From contig CALJKW010000052.1 in NCBI GenBank assembly GCA_937980205.1, positions 62,001-126,000 of the forward strand: a DNA stretch of 64,000 bases. Direction: 5' to 3'. A model generated the notes under the pieces. It had not been told where the DNA came from, made no database searches, and saw only the letters and a list, made by a program, of their open reading frames with translations. This document shows positions 1 through 9,147 of the stretch, in pieces. The DNA is from an uncultured Myxococcales bacterium (GTDB taxonomy: Bacteria; Myxococcota; Myxococcia; Myxococcales; Myxococcaceae). How positions within the stretch are numbered: the first letter of the stretch is position 1; each line of letters begins with the position of its first letter. A program made the translations under genes and the position numbers.

Positions 1-1
1 C

Positions 2-805
2 GGCGTCGTGGGCCGCGGCGACGTGGACAACTACGACGCGTACTACGCGACGTGCAGCTCGAACTGCGCGCAGGCGACGAGCTGGTCGGCGGGCGCCATC
101 TTGAGGGGCACCATCTCCTTCCTCCGGCTCGACGGCGCCGGCGTCTCGCACGTCATGTTCGCGCAGGGGCGCACGAGCGCCGGCGACAACCTCCTCTATT
201 ACGGGCGCTGCGCGAGCAACTGCTCGGCGCGGGCGAGCTGGCAGCTGACGACGGTCGGCTTCGTCACCGCGCACGGCCACTACCAGGCGGGCTTCACCGT
301 CACGCCGAGCGGCCGCGTCTTCCTCGCGTACAACCAGGGCGCGGCGCACCTCGGCACGGCCGACAACGGCAAGCTCTTCGTCAACACCTGCACCGGCACG
401 AGCTGCCTCGATCTCGGCATGTGGACGTCGTTCGTGCTCTCGAACGACGAGCGGGAGGACGAGGCGTGGCTCGCGAACGCCGGCGAGGCCGTCGGGCTCG
501 CGAGCACGACGACCACCGAGCTGCACGCGCGCGCCTGCGACGGCAACTGCCAGAGCGCTGCGAACTGGAGCGGCGCGACGGTCGTCGACGACTTCCAGGC
601 CATCGCCCAGACTGTCCCTCCCGCCGCGAACAGCAGCTGCCCGAACACCGCCACGTCGGCGTTCTGGTACCCGAGCTACCCGCGCGGCGCCTTCGGAGCG
701 AAGGGCGCCGTCATCGGCCACTCGCCCCACGCGCTCGTGAGGTGCCCGGGCTCGACCACCTCGACGCGCATGCCGGAGATCGGCCGCTTCTTCGCGACGT
801 TCTGA
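2..805 (+). CDS. Secreted Cys-repeat protein, 5' end missing (partial)
   Basis: The reading frame is already open at base 2 and runs to TGA at 803-805, so the true start lies upstream of the window. The visible 267 residues carry four spaced modules in which a C-x3-C pair (or close variant) is followed by a Trp a few residues later (CSSNC..SW, CASNC..SW, CTGTSC..W, CDGNC..NW). The spacing of about 60 residues suggests repeated beta-sheet blades held by disulfides, which implies export. I recognise no catalytic motif. The family looks like the myxobacterial secreted repeat proteins of unknown function; that assignment is inference from the repeat pattern alone. Confidence 0.75.
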   Translation, partial: GVVGRGDVDNYDAYYATCSSNCAQATSWSAGAILRGTISFLRLDGAGVSHVMFAQGRTSAGDNLLYYGRCASNCSARASWQLTTVGFVTAHGHYQAGFTVTPSGRVFLAYNQGAAHLGTADNGKLFVNTCTGTSCLDLGMWTSFVLSNDEREDEAWLANAGEAVGLASTTTTELHARACDGNCQSAANWSGATVVDDFQAIAQTVPPAANSSCPNTATSAFWYPSYPRGAFGAKGAVIGHSPHALVRCPGSTTSTRMPEIGRFFATF

Positions 806-876
806 AAGACGCACGTAAACGCTGTAAGCCCGAACGGCGTTGTCCCGGAGCGGACGCGGCGCTGATGCTCGCGGCC

Positions 877-2187
877 ATGTCTGAGCTGACCGGTCGCTGG
901 GTCCACCTGCTCGCGGTGCCGCTGATCGCGTGCAGCGCGTCGCTCCCCGAGGACGAGGCGGTCGTGCCCGCGCCCACCGACGCCGGCATCGCGCTCGGCG
1001 CGCCGGTGACCGCGACCCTCGGCGCCGCCGGCGGCACGCTCGCGACGACCGACGCCCGGTTCGCGGTGGTCGTGCCTCCGGGAGCGCTCGCGGCCGACAC
1101 CGAGATTGCGATTCAGCCGATCACCAACACCGCGCACGGCGGCCGCGGCCAGGGCTACTCGCTCTCGCCCGACGGGCTCACCTTCGCTCAGCCGGTCGAG
1201 CTCCGCTTCAAGCCGAGCGAAGCGGACCTCGACGGCTCGGCGCTCGAGTTCGCGTCCGTCGCCCGCCAGGACGCCGAGGGCTACTGGGAGGAGCTCGACA
1301 CCACCCGCGACGCCGCGACGGGCACGGTGACGGTCACCACCACGCACTTCAGCCACTACTCGCCGACGCTCAGCCTGTACCTGGTGCCGGCAGCCACCAG
1401 CGTCGAGGTCGAGGCCTTCAAGGCGTTCGAGGTGTGGATCTGCAGCTCCGAATACCGCGACCCCTCCTCGGGGAGGCGGGCGGCGTTCTGCAAGCGCTGG
1501 CAGTCGGCGTCCGCGGCGCGCTCGCTCGGAGACTGGTCGGTGAACGGCGTGGTGGGCGGCAACGCCACCGTCGGCACGGCGACCTACACCGGGCCGGGCG
1601 CCATGTCGTACGAGGCGCCGGCGAAGGTGCCGGCCGACAACCCGGTGAAGGTCTCGGTCTCGGTGCGCAACTACCGCGACAAGCCGGTCGCGCCGCTGGT
1701 GGGTCGCGTGCGCGTCACCGGCAAGGGGCTGCCCTACGACGGCACCGTCACCTGGGAGAACGGGTACTACGGCGCCGGCGACGGCTCGAGGTCGACCGCG
1801 AGGGTGCACCTCGCCGTCGCGCGAACGCTCACCCACTCGGTGGACTACAGCGTCACCGGGTCGGTCGACGTCGACTTCCGCTCGCCCGACTGCGCGCCCG
1901 TCACCTTGACGCTCCCGGTGCTGACCAGCGAGGCCTTCTCCAAGCTCGTGGTGTACGGGCCCGAAGCGATTCGGCCGAGCACGTTCTCGCTGTCGCTCGA
2001 GACCGAGCAGGTCGACCGGATGCTCCAGTGCAGCGGCAGCTCCGGCCCGTTCACGCGCAGGGTGACCATCGGCACGATGCTCGCGTGCTCCGGGATGGCG
2101 TACTCGGACGCGTCGGAGCTGAGCTCGACCGACGGGTCGAAGTGCTCCGGCATCAGCAACGTCAGCGTGACGCTCACCCGGCAGTGA
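877..2187 (+). CDS. ZU5-domain-like lipoprotein
   Basis: 436 residues starting at the ATG of MSELTGRW; an in-frame ATG four codons upstream (865) is possible, but this start places a good lipobox (L-I-A-C, Cys19) after a short hydrophobic stretch. Residues about 40-160 match the ZU5 pattern: GGTLATTDARFAVVVPPGAL, then a YSLSPDG..F..PVELRF segment, as in other bacterial surface lipoproteins where ZU5 follows a Gly-rich turn. The remaining 270 residues are unrecognised, with four Cys near the C-terminus that could form disulfides. It ends 17 bases from a convergent gene. Likely outer-membrane or periplasmic; binding role unknown. Confidence 0.8.
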   Translation: MSELTGRWVHLLAVPLIACSASLPEDEAVVPAPTDAGIALGAPVTATLGAAGGTLATTDARFAVVVPPGALAADTEIAIQPITNTAHGGRGQGYSLSPDGLTFAQPVELRFKPSEADLDGSALEFASVARQDAEGYWEELDTTRDAATGTVTVTTTHFSHYSPTLSLYLVPAATSVEVEAFKAFEVWICSSEYRDPSSGRRAAFCKRWQSASAARSLGDWSVNGVVGGNATVGTATYTGPGAMSYEAPAKVPADNPVKVSVSVRNYRDKPVAPLVGRVRVTGKGLPYDGTVTWENGYYGAGDGSRSTARVHLAVARTLTHSVDYSVTGSVDVDFRSPDCAPVTLTLPVLTSEAFSKLVVYGPEAIRPSTFSLSLETEQVDRMLQCSGSSGPFTRRVTIGTMLACSGMAYSDASELSSTDGSKCSGISNVSVTLTRQ

Positions 2188-2204
2188 GTCGGCGCGGGCC
2201 CCAC

Positions 2205-3140
2205 TCAGGGCGTCAGGCACACGATGCAGCCGACGCCGGGCTTCTGCTGGAGCAGCCGGCCGGTCACCGCATCGAAGACGAGCTCGAAGCCGATGTTCGG
2301 CGTGCCGCCGGGCAGCGGGCAGTTCGCGTCCGACGAGATGAGCTCGGGCGTCCAGCTCGAGGGGTCGAGCACGAGCTTCGCGCCGTGCGTCTTCTGCACG
2401 AGCACCTTGCCCGAGTCCTCGCTCCACTCGAGCACGGCGCCGGCGGCGGTGCTGAACACGTCGGCCTTCGCGGCGCCGTAGGTGTAGTCGCCGGTCGGCG
2501 CGCAGTAGTTGAACGTCCGGTAGGTCAGCTTGGTGTTGCGCGTGGTCTTCTCGGCCCCGGCGACGTCGAGGTCCGCGCAGCGGCCGAGCGCGACGACGTC
2601 GTTGTACTGCGCCACCGGCACCCACGTGCCGGCGACCGCCTCGACGCGCACGCCCTTCGGCACCGCGCGCCAGTACCAGGCGAAGACGTCGGCTCGCACC
2701 GGCTGGCCGGCGAACGTCGCCCGGCCCGCGTTCAGCCACGACCCCGACGTGCTCACCGCCTCGCACGGCACCGGGCTCGCGTGCCACTCCGACGGGTCGA
2801 TGCGGAACAACGCGGGGTGCTGGGCCACGTACGCGAACCACTGCTCGCGCGCGTCTTTGCCTGGCTCGCACTCGAAGGTGAACGAGGCCGAGAAGATGGT
2901 GGCGGGAGTGTTGCGCGTCGCGGACCAGCTCATCACCGCGCCGGGAGAGATGGCGGCCAACTCGGCGCGCGCCGCTGCCTCACCCGAGGCGCCGACGTCG
3001 ATGGCGTAGGGGTACGGCGCGCAGTCGGGAGCCCAGAGCTCCAGGCCGCGGCCGCTCTGGCCGGCGGCCTCGTCAGCCGAGACTTCGAGGGAAGAGGTGC
3101 CGCACGCCGTGAGGACGAGAAAGAGCGAAAGAGGTCTCAT
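2205..3140 (-). CDS. Lipoprotein of unknown function
   Basis: 311 residues. The start at MRPLSLFLVLTACG gives a typical lipoprotein signal with lipobox L-T-A-C; the frame is open further upstream but that would bury the signal. The mature protein has about ten Cys. A central segment (AQHPALFRIDPSEW) resembles the propeptide (FTP/PepSY-like) modules of secreted metalloproteases, and a C-terminal GFELVFDAVTGRLL looks like a PepSY strand-turn. No protease motif follows, so at most it is a stand-alone PepSY/FTP-like lipoprotein. Function unknown; the domain hint is inference. Confidence 0.75.
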   Translation of the reverse strand: MRPLSLFLVLTACGTSSLEVSADEAAGQSGRGLELWAPDCAPYPYAIDVGASGEAAARAELAAISPGAVMSWSATRNTPATIFSASFTFECEPGKDAREQWFAYVAQHPALFRIDPSEWHASPVPCEAVSTSGSWLNAGRATFAGQPVRADVFAWYWRAVPKGVRVEAVAGTWVPVAQYNDVVALGRCADLDVAGAEKTTRNTKLTYRTFNYCAPTGDYTYGAAKADVFSTAAGAVLEWSEDSGKVLVQKTHGAKLVLDPSSWTPELISSDANCPLPGGTPNIGFELVFDAVTGRLLQQKPGVGCIVCLTP

Positions 3141-3184
3141 GCCCGCGAGGACGGACGGACCGGGCAGAAGGTGCGGGGAAAGGC

Positions 3185-3760
3185 CTACGGGCGGCCACCC
3201 CAACGTTCGTCCGTCACCACCGACGTGATGCGGAACACGCACGCGGGCGCGCCGAGCCGAAAACACGCGTCCTGCTGGATGTTTGCGGGGATGCCGGCGA
3301 CGAGCCGGATGGCCTCCTGGAGGATGCCCTCCTCCAGCGCGCAGTGGTGCGGAGTCGTCTTCTCGAGCAGGGCGGTGCCCGGCTGAAAGGAGAGGACCTT
3401 CCAGCCCCCGATGTCGGTGCCGCGATTGGCCGCGTGGTACATCCCGTCGATGCCGTAGATGATGTCTCGGGCCGAGCGCGCCTTGGTCCTCTGGGACGCC
3501 TCGTGTGTGAGTCGGAACAGCGCGAAGCCGACGTTGCGGACTCCCGCGAGGCCGAGCTTCTTGTCCAACAGCTCGAGCGTCTCGAGGAGCAGCGAGATGG
3601 GGTACCAGCCGTCGGGCTTCACCGCCTGCAGCTTCTGCTCGAGCTCGGCGCCGAGAATCTGCTTCGGCAGGTGCAGCACCTTCAGCACCGCGAGGATGTC
3701 CGAGCCGATCGTCTGGTGGTTGATGCCACGGTAACCGGTGGGCAACCGCTGAGGGAGCAT
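3185..3760 (-). CDS. Hypothetical protein, possible V4R/haem-NO-binding-like fold
   Basis: 191 residues, cytoplasmic, no signal peptide or membrane segment. The ATG at 3758-3760 is a clean start. The C-terminal half has the pattern G-W-x-V-L-x-F...PHHCALEEGIL...C-F-R-x-G-x-P-x-C-V-F-R-I, which resembles small V4R or haem-NO-binding-like ligand domains known in myxobacteria. I cannot identify a ligand residue with certainty, although His/Cys in PHHC are candidates. It stands alone between a lipoprotein gene and the MshEN-like gene on the same strand, with gaps of about 45 and 92 bases. Confidence 0.7.
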   Translation of the reverse strand: MLPQRLPTGYRGINHQTIGSDILAVLKVLHLPKQILGAELEQKLQAVKPDGWYPISLLLETLELLDKKLGLAGVRNVGFALFRLTHEASQRTKARSARDIIYGIDGMYHAANRGTDIGGWKVLSFQPGTALLEKTTPHHCALEEGILQEAIRLVAGIPANIQQDACFRLGAPACVFRITSVVTDERWGGRP

Positions 3761-3852
3761 CCCCAGACTCTAGCGGCCTGCGGCGCCGGTGGCCGCAGAT
3801 GCGAGCGAGGTGTCGCTTCCGCGCGACCGCGTGCGCGGCCGGCCGGCGAAGC

Positions 3853-4725
3853 TCACCGCGGCTTCACCACGTGCTGCACCGCCTTCTTCAGCTGCTCCGT
3901 CGAGTGCGGCGGGCGCAGGTACAGCTTCGCGCCGAGCGCCTTCGCGTCCTCGGGGTCGCCGGCCTCGGGGGTCCCGCAGATGATCAGCCGGCACTTGAGC
4001 CGCGCGTCTCCGGGCAGTGACGTCCGCAAGCCCAGCGTCGTGCTGATCAGCACGTCCCACTGGCCGATCGTCTCGAGGCCGTCGTCGTCGATGACCTCGG
4101 ACGCGATGCCGGCCTGGCCGAGCATCATCGCCATCGCCTTCGCGGCGGCGGGGTGCCAGCCGAAGAGGAACACCGGCGCCGCAGACGGAGTCGGCTCTTC
4201 GCCGAAGTCGAACGTGTGCTCGTTCTGCACGTCGACCTTGCGCTCGGGCGGGGGAGGAGCCGCCCACTCCTGCGGCGTCGTCACCGCGCCCTGCCGGTAG
4301 AGGCGGGCGATCGCGCGGTCGATCGCCTCGCCGTGCGTGAGGTGCACGACCGCGCGCGACTTCTTCGTGATCGCCAGGATGGTGTCGACCACCTGCAGGT
4401 TCGGAGGCGCCTGCAGCGCGAGCTCGATCACCTCGTACCGGCGTCCGGTGAGCCTCAGGGGCACGGCGCGGTACTGCACCGCCAGCCGCTCGGGCAACAG
4501 GTCCGCCTGCGCGGGGCCGAGCGTCTCGGCGTCGAGGTTGATGACCGGGTAGCCGGTCTGCCGCGAGCACGCGCGCACGACGTCGTCCACCGAGCAGAAG
4601 CGGCGCTCGACGACGGCCTGCTCGAGCGGCACGCCCCACTGGTTCGCGTGCGCCTGCGCGGCCTTGAGCTGCAGCGGGTCCAGCGCGCCCATCTCGAGCA
4701 GAATGTCGGCGACGCTGCGGGCCAT
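3853..4725 (-). CDS. MshEN/T2SSE_N-domain protein with receiver-like C-terminus
   Basis: 290 residues. Residues about 5-140 match the N-terminal domain of type II secretion/type IV pilus assembly ATPases (GspE/PilB/MshE): RSVADILLEMGALDPLQL, then TGYPVINL, then AITKKSRAVVHLTHGEAIDRAI. In those families this domain contacts the inner-membrane platform and, in MshE, binds cyclic-di-GMP. No ATPase domain follows. After a Pro-rich linker, residues about 180-290 look like a degenerate receiver or Rossmann fold with no obvious phospho-acceptor Asp. It starts one base after the upstream gene's stop, so the two are co-transcribed. A stand-alone regulatory or c-di-GMP-sensing role is inference. Confidence 0.8.
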   Translation of the reverse strand: MARSVADILLEMGALDPLQLKAAQAHANQWGVPLEQAVVERRFCSVDDVVRACSRQTGYPVINLDAETLGPAQADLLPERLAVQYRAVPLRLTGRRYEVIELALQAPPNLQVVDTILAITKKSRAVVHLTHGEAIDRAIARLYRQGAVTTPQEWAAPPPPERKVDVQNEHTFDFGEEPTPSAAPVFLFGWHPAAAKAMAMMLGQAGIASEVIDDDGLETIGQWDVLISTTLGLRTSLPGDARLKCRLIICGTPEAGDPEDAKALGAKLYLRPPHSTEQLKKAVQHVVKPR

Positions 4726-4726
4726 T

Positions 4727-5599
4727 TCAGAGCGACTCCAATGCGCGCTCGAGGCGCTTCGCGCGCACGCGGCCGGCGACGCCGAGCAGGGCCCTGTCGC
4801 GCTCCCAGCGCTCGCGCTCGGCGGGCGGCACGGCGGCGAAGTCCAGCGCGTCGATGACGGCGCGCGACTCGTCGAGGAAGCCGGCGAGCGCGACGTGCGT
4901 CGCCGCGTCCGACGGGTCGCGAGCGGCGAGCGCGACCGCCGCCACCGCGAGGCCCGCGAGCCGCTCGACGCGCCAGCCGCAGCGCAGGCCCAGGCCCGTC
5001 AGGTAGCCGACCAGCGCGGCGTTGACGTGGACGTCTTCGACGGTGCGGAAGGGCTTCAAGTACCGCTCGTAGCCGTCGGCCTCGAACACCTCTTCGGCGC
5101 GGGCGCCGTCGAAGTCGACCTCGGCGTGCGGCAGCTCGGGCACGAACGGCAGGTCCTGCATCGGCCTCAGCTTCACGCCGCTCGCGCCCGCGGCCACGCG
5201 CGCGACGCGCAGGCGGTTGCGGCCGCCTTCTTCTCCGATGGAGCAGACGACGAACAACTGCGCCGCGAGCCCGGCGCCGGTGACGAACTTCTTGGAGCCG
5301 GTGACGCGGCCGGCCTCGAGACGGGCGCGAACGTCGCGCGGGTGGCCTCCGCCCTCTTCGGTGGCGCAGAGCGCCGCGAGGTCGTGCTTGCCGAGCGTGG
5401 GGAAGAGCGCGGACAGCGCCGCCTGGTAGCCGGAGGCGAACGCGAAGGCGAGGCGGTCGGCACGGGTGGCGCTCACCAGCGCGCGCTCGACGGGCCGCTC
5501 GAAGGCGTCGCGGACCTCGCGGGTGGCGGACCAGTACGCAGTGAGCTCGGTCGGCGGCCCCGGGGCCGGGCGGCGCAGCAGCTCGCGCAGGAAGTCCAT
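4727..5599 (-). CDS. Acyl-CoA-dehydrogenase-like protein, shortened
   Basis: 290 residues against about 380 for a complete acyl-CoA dehydrogenase. The recognisable part is the middle beta domain: ALCATEEGGGHPRDV followed by a G-x-V-T-G-S-K-K-F-V-T-G strand that matches the family's G-x-K-x-F-I-T motif, and an FDGARAEEVF segment. The N-terminal helical domain is reduced and the catalytic Glu cannot be placed, so activity is uncertain. First gene of a two-gene minus-strand unit with the MshEN-like protein immediately downstream. Could be a flavin-binding relative rather than a beta-oxidation enzyme. Confidence 0.7.
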   Translation of the reverse strand: MDFLRELLRRPAPGPPTELTAYWSATREVRDAFERPVERALVSATRADRLAFAFASGYQAALSALFPTLGKHDLAALCATEEGGGHPRDVRARLEAGRVTGSKKFVTGAGLAAQLFVVCSIGEEGGRNRLRVARVAAGASGVKLRPMQDLPFVPELPHAEVDFDGARAEEVFEADGYERYLKPFRTVEDVHVNAALVGYLTGLGLRCGWRVERLAGLAVAAVALAARDPSDAATHVALAGFLDESRAVIDALDFAAVPPAERERWERDRALLGVAGRVRAKRLERALESL

Positions 5600-5680
5600 C
5601 CGCCGCGGATGCTAGTACGGGGAAACGAATCGGGCGCGTTGCCGGCTTTCGGCGCTCCGACTCAGCGTGAACGGAGTTGT

Positions 5681-6478
5681 TTACGAGAGGCCCGCCAGCT
5701 GCAGGCGCGACCTGGTGTCGGCGAGGCAGCGCGCCATCAGCTCGTCGCCGTCCAACCCGAACGCGACCACTCCCGCGCTGTGCTCGCGGGTGAGCGCCAT
5801 CAGCCGCTCGGTCCACCGCTGCACCTCGTCCTCGAGCTTCAGGCGCTTCGAGGTGTCGAGCGTCTCGACGAGCGCGCGCACGCGCTGAATGCCGAACGCG
5901 AGGTGCCGGCTCTCGTCGTCGGCGACGCGCTCGACGAGCCAGGTGCCGACGAGCTGGAACGAGCGCAGCTCCTCGACCTGAATCTCCCGCAGCATGCGCC
6001 CGGCGTGCAGCATCAGCGTCTGCGCGAGCCCCTCGATGAGGATGTTCATGCCGACGAGCAGGTGCAGGTCGTCGCCCGCCTGCGTGACGTCGTCGATGAA
6101 CGCCGCGAGCGCGGGCATCACCGGCGCCGGCGCGTCGAGGTGGAACAACAGCCGCGAGAACCACTCGACGTGGCGCGCCTCGTCGGCGACCTGGGTGGCG
6201 CCGAACAGCTTGTCCATCAGCCGCGCGTCGCTCTGCACGAGCCGGGCGGACGCGGTCAGGGCGCCGAGCTCTCCGTGGTGGGTCTGCGCGAGCAGGTCGG
6301 CGAAGCCGCGGCGCAGCTCGAGCGGGACGGACGAAAAATCCAGCGAGTCCCACGGGAGGTCGCTCGCGTTCCACTGCCTTCGCTTCGAGAGCTCGTACAG
6401 ATGTTCGACGTCGGGAGCTCCGGTTCGCAGCGCGTTGCCAGCCACCTCGATCAGCGGTGCCGTCATCGTGGTCGTCAT
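5681..6478 (-). CDS. Ferritin-like diiron protein (R2/AurF-like)
   Basis: 265 residues, all-helical, cytoplasmic. Two E-x-x-H motifs are visible (E100-ARH103 in DEARHVEWF and E189-SRH192 in DDESRHLAF), together with E70 (HHGE) and E149 (NILIEG). These six residues are the usual carboxylate/His ligands of a ribonucleotide-reductase-R2 or AurF-type diiron centre. The start chosen is MTTTMTAP; a second ATG four codons later is equally possible. It lies divergent from a Ser/Thr kinase gene with about 110 bases between. Likely an oxygen-activating oxidase or hydroxylase; substrate not predictable. Confidence 0.8.
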   Translation of the reverse strand: MTTTMTAPLIEVAGNALRTGAPDVEHLYELSKRRQWNASDLPWDSLDFSSVPLELRRGFADLLAQTHHGELGALTASARLVQSDARLMDKLFGATQVADEARHVEWFSRLLFHLDAPAPVMPALAAFIDDVTQAGDDLHLLVGMNILIEGLAQTLMLHAGRMLREIQVEELRSFQLVGTWLVERVADDESRHLAFGIQRVRALVETLDTSKRLKLEDEVQRWTERLMALTREHSAGVVAFGLDGDELMARCLADTRSRLQLAGLS

Positions 6479-6587
6479 CGTAACTGCACGAGTTGCCGGC
6501 GCACGAATCGCTGATCCATCTGCGCAGAATCCCGCGCAGACGCACACTGTCGGAGAGCCGTGTTTCCCGGTATGCAGACCACGCCGC

Positions 6588-8141
6588 ATGCCTGACACCT
6601 CCACCGTGCTCGAGGTCGGAGCCCGCGTCGCCGACACGTACGAAGTCGTACGCCTGCTCGGCAGCGGCGGCATGGGAGAAGTCTGGCTCGCGCGCCACCT
6701 GCGCCTGCCCGGCAAGCAGGTCGCCATCAAGGTGCTGCACACGCGCGTCGGCGGTCTCTCCGACGAGGCGCTCGCGCGCTTCCGCCGTGAGGCCGAGGTC
6801 GCCACGCGCATCGGCCACCCGAACATCGTCGAGGTCCACGACTACAACACGCTGCCCAGCGGAGCCCCCTACCTCGTCCTCGAGTTCCTCCAGGGCGAGA
6901 GCCTCGCCTCGCGCATGCGCTTCGGGCCGGTGCCGGTCGAAGAGGCCACGCTGCTCATCCGCCAGGTCGGCAGCGCCCTCGACGCGAGCCACCAGGTCGG
7001 AGTCGTCCACCGCGACCTGAAGCCCGACAACATCTTCCTCGTGCCGACGCCGATGGGCACGCAGGTGAAGGTGCTCGACTTCGGCATCTCGAAGGTCGTC
7101 GACTCGAGCACGCTGCAGACCGCGGACGAGGTGCTGGTCGGCACGCCGCAGTACATGAGCCCCGAGCAGGCGACCGGGCAGAACAAAGACGTCGGGCCGC
7201 AGACCGACGTCTTCGCGCTCGGCAGCATCGTGTACGAGATGCTCAGCGGGCAGCCGCCGTTCGTCGCCGACAGCGTCGCGAAGGTCGTCTTCCGCATCGC
7301 CTACGAGCCGCACGTGCCGCTCGAGAAGGTGAAGCCCGGGCTGCCGCCGCGCGTGTACGAGGCCGTCGAGAAGGCGCTGCAGAAGGACCGCGCCAAGCGC
7401 TTCCAGAGCATCGCCGACTTCATCGCCGCGTTCTCCGGCCAGCCCGTGCCGCGCACGCTGCCGCCCGCGCAGACGGGGGAGATGTCCGGCGTGGCGAGGC
7501 CGGGCATGGCGACTCCCGACTCGATGGCGTGGGGCGCGACGTCGGTGCACACGCCGGCGCCCGTGGCGGCTCCGCCGCTGCCGGGGTCGTCGCCTTCGCA
7601 GCAGCAGCCACCGCCGCGGCCGCGGGGCGTCTCGCCGCTCGCCGCCGTCGCGCTCGCCGTCTCGGCGGTGGCCATCGGTGGAGCGGGCTGGCTCTTGACG
7701 CGGCCTCCGCCGCCGGTGCCGGCGACTGCGACGCCGCAGCCTGCGCCCGTGGTCGCGGAGCCGCCCAAGCCCGTCGAGCCGGTGGCGCCGGTCGAGCCGG
7801 TCGAGCCGCCGAAAGGTGAGGCCGAAGTTGCGACACCGGCTCCGCCGCCGGTTGCAGCGAAGTCGGGCGCGAAGAAGATTCCGGACGAGGACCTCACCGT
7901 CATCGCGGAGATGAACAACCGGCTCAAAGAGAAGGACGCGCTGCAGCGGGTGCGTCAGCTGTTCGGCTCGGTGAAGAGCGAGGCGGGGCTGCAGCGCGCG
8001 TACGGCATCGCCGGCGTCGCCGCGTGCAAGGAGCACGACCTCGGCAACGTGCGCGCGTACCTCGACAGGCTGCACGACCGCGCCGACCGGCAGCGCCTCA
8101 TCGCCGAGTGCAAGAAGCTCGGCATGGAGGTCGTGGAGTGA
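6588..8141 (+). CDS. Membrane-anchored Ser/Thr protein kinase (Hanks type)
   Basis: 517 residues. The kinase domain begins at residue 18: G-loop GSGGMGEV (25-32), ATP-binding Lys48 in VAIKVL, catalytic HRDLKPDN (Asp143), DFGIS (Asp164) and GTPQYMSPEQ activation segment, all intact. A Pro/Ala-rich juxtamembrane linker leads to one membrane helix at about 348-368, followed by a Pro/Val-rich outer linker and a roughly 90-residue C-terminal helical domain. This is the PknB-like topology common in myxobacteria. The downstream esterase gene starts within its stop codon (GTGA overlap), so the two are translationally coupled. Confidence 0.93.
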   Translation: MPDTSTVLEVGARVADTYEVVRLLGSGGMGEVWLARHLRLPGKQVAIKVLHTRVGGLSDEALARFRREAEVATRIGHPNIVEVHDYNTLPSGAPYLVLEFLQGESLASRMRFGPVPVEEATLLIRQVGSALDASHQVGVVHRDLKPDNIFLVPTPMGTQVKVLDFGISKVVDSSTLQTADEVLVGTPQYMSPEQATGQNKDVGPQTDVFALGSIVYEMLSGQPPFVADSVAKVVFRIAYEPHVPLEKVKPGLPPRVYEAVEKALQKDRAKRFQSIADFIAAFSGQPVPRTLPPAQTGEMSGVARPGMATPDSMAWGATSVHTPAPVAAPPLPGSSPSQQQPPPRPRGVSPLAAVALAVSAVAIGGAGWLLTRPPPPVPATATPQPAPVVAEPPKPVEPVAPVEPVEPPKGEAEVATPAPPPVAAKSGAKKIPDEDLTVIAEMNNRLKEKDALQRVRQLFGSVKSEAGLQRAYGIAGVAACKEHDLGNVRAYLDRLHDRADRQRLIAECKKLGMEVVE

Positions 8142-9043
8142 GGTTCGCGGTGCTGTGCCTCTTGCTCTCGGGCTGCGCCGTTCGTGCGTGGCTCAAGCCC
8201 GTCGAGCTCGCCGAGGGCGCGCGCGAGGTGCGCGACGTCGCGTACTGGCAGGGCGACGACTTCGACGACCAGAAGCACCGCCTCGACGTCTACGTGCCCA
8301 AGGGCGAGGGGCCGCACCCGGTCATCGTGTTCGTGCACGGCGGCGGGTGGAGGCTCGGAGACCGCCAGCAGCTCGGCCGCAACTACACCGTGCTCGGGCG
8401 GCGCCTGGCCAACCAGGGCGTGGTGGCGATGATCGTCAGTTACCGGCTCGCTCCGAAGGCGAAGCACCCCGCGCAGGTCCGCGACGTCTCGCGCGCGCTC
8501 GCGTGGGCGCTGGAGCACGCGCCGGACTACGGCGGCGACCCTTCGTCGGTCTTCGCGATGGGCCACTCCGCGGGGGCGCACCTCGTCGCGCTCGCCGGCT
8601 GCGAGCCGAAGTGGATGGCGGAGGCCGGCGCGTCTGCCTCGCAGCTCGCCGGCGTCATCGGGGTCTCCGGCCCGTACGACGTCGAGCACCTCGGGCGGTC
8701 GGTGTTCTTCGGCGGCCTGCCGATGGTGATTCCCGCGTTCGGGGAGGACCGCATGGTGTGGCGCGCGGCGGGTCCGGCGCAGCACCTCCGCGAGGGCGCG
8801 CCGCCGCCGTTCTTCGTCGCGTGGGCCGACGGCGACCCCGAGATTCTCCGCCGCGACGGCAAGCGCTTCGCCGAGGCGCTCGAGAAGGCGGGCGTGCCGG
8901 TGCAGACGTACGAGTCGTACGCCGATGATCACCTCTCCATCGTCAGCGACTTCGCGGACACGCAGAACGGCCTGGGCGAGCAGGTGCTCGACTTCGTGAT
9001 GCGGCGTTCCCACGAGGTGCGCCGCGTCGTGGCCAGCCCGTAA
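8138..9043 (+). CDS. Lipoprotein alpha/beta-hydrolase (BD-FAE/carboxylesterase-like)
   Basis: 301 residues from a GTG that overlaps the kinase stop codon. The N-terminus VRFAVLCLLLSGC is a short lipoprotein signal. The oxyanion-hole motif HGGGW lies at about residue 67, the nucleophile elbow G-H-S-A-G-A puts the catalytic Ser at about 144, and a late Asp (ADGD) and His (DDHLSIV, about 265) complete the triad. This matches the hormone-sensitive-lipase/BD-FAE side of the superfamily. It probably hydrolyses an ester at the cell envelope. Coupling to a kinase gene suggests co-expression, not necessarily a shared pathway. Confidence 0.88.
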   Translation: MRFAVLCLLLSGCAVRAWLKPVELAEGAREVRDVAYWQGDDFDDQKHRLDVYVPKGEGPHPVIVFVHGGGWRLGDRQQLGRNYTVLGRRLANQGVVAMIVSYRLAPKAKHPAQVRDVSRALAWALEHAPDYGGDPSSVFAMGHSAGAHLVALAGCEPKWMAEAGASASQLAGVIGVSGPYDVEHLGRSVFFGGLPMVIPAFGEDRMVWRAAGPAQHLREGAPPPFFVAWADGDPEILRRDGKRFAEALEKAGVPVQTYESYADDHLSIVSDFADTQNGLGEQVLDFVMRRSHEVRRVVASP

Positions 9044-9147
9044 CGGCGCCCGCCATCTCACGGCCGGCTGAGGCGCAGGCGCCCGGTGGTCCGAGCAAGC
9101 ACCGGCAATCACGTCGTGGCGCTGGCCCTGCACCCCGTACGGGCATC

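Noticed and set aside
4455..8075. Very long minus-strand open frame across several genes
   Set aside because: It spans genes on both strands with clear domain matches and is Arg/Ala/Pro-rich; it is a shadow of high GC content.
8138..8141. Separate promoter for the esterase gene
   Set aside because: Its start overlaps the kinase stop (GTGA), so it is translated from the same message and no promoter is needed.
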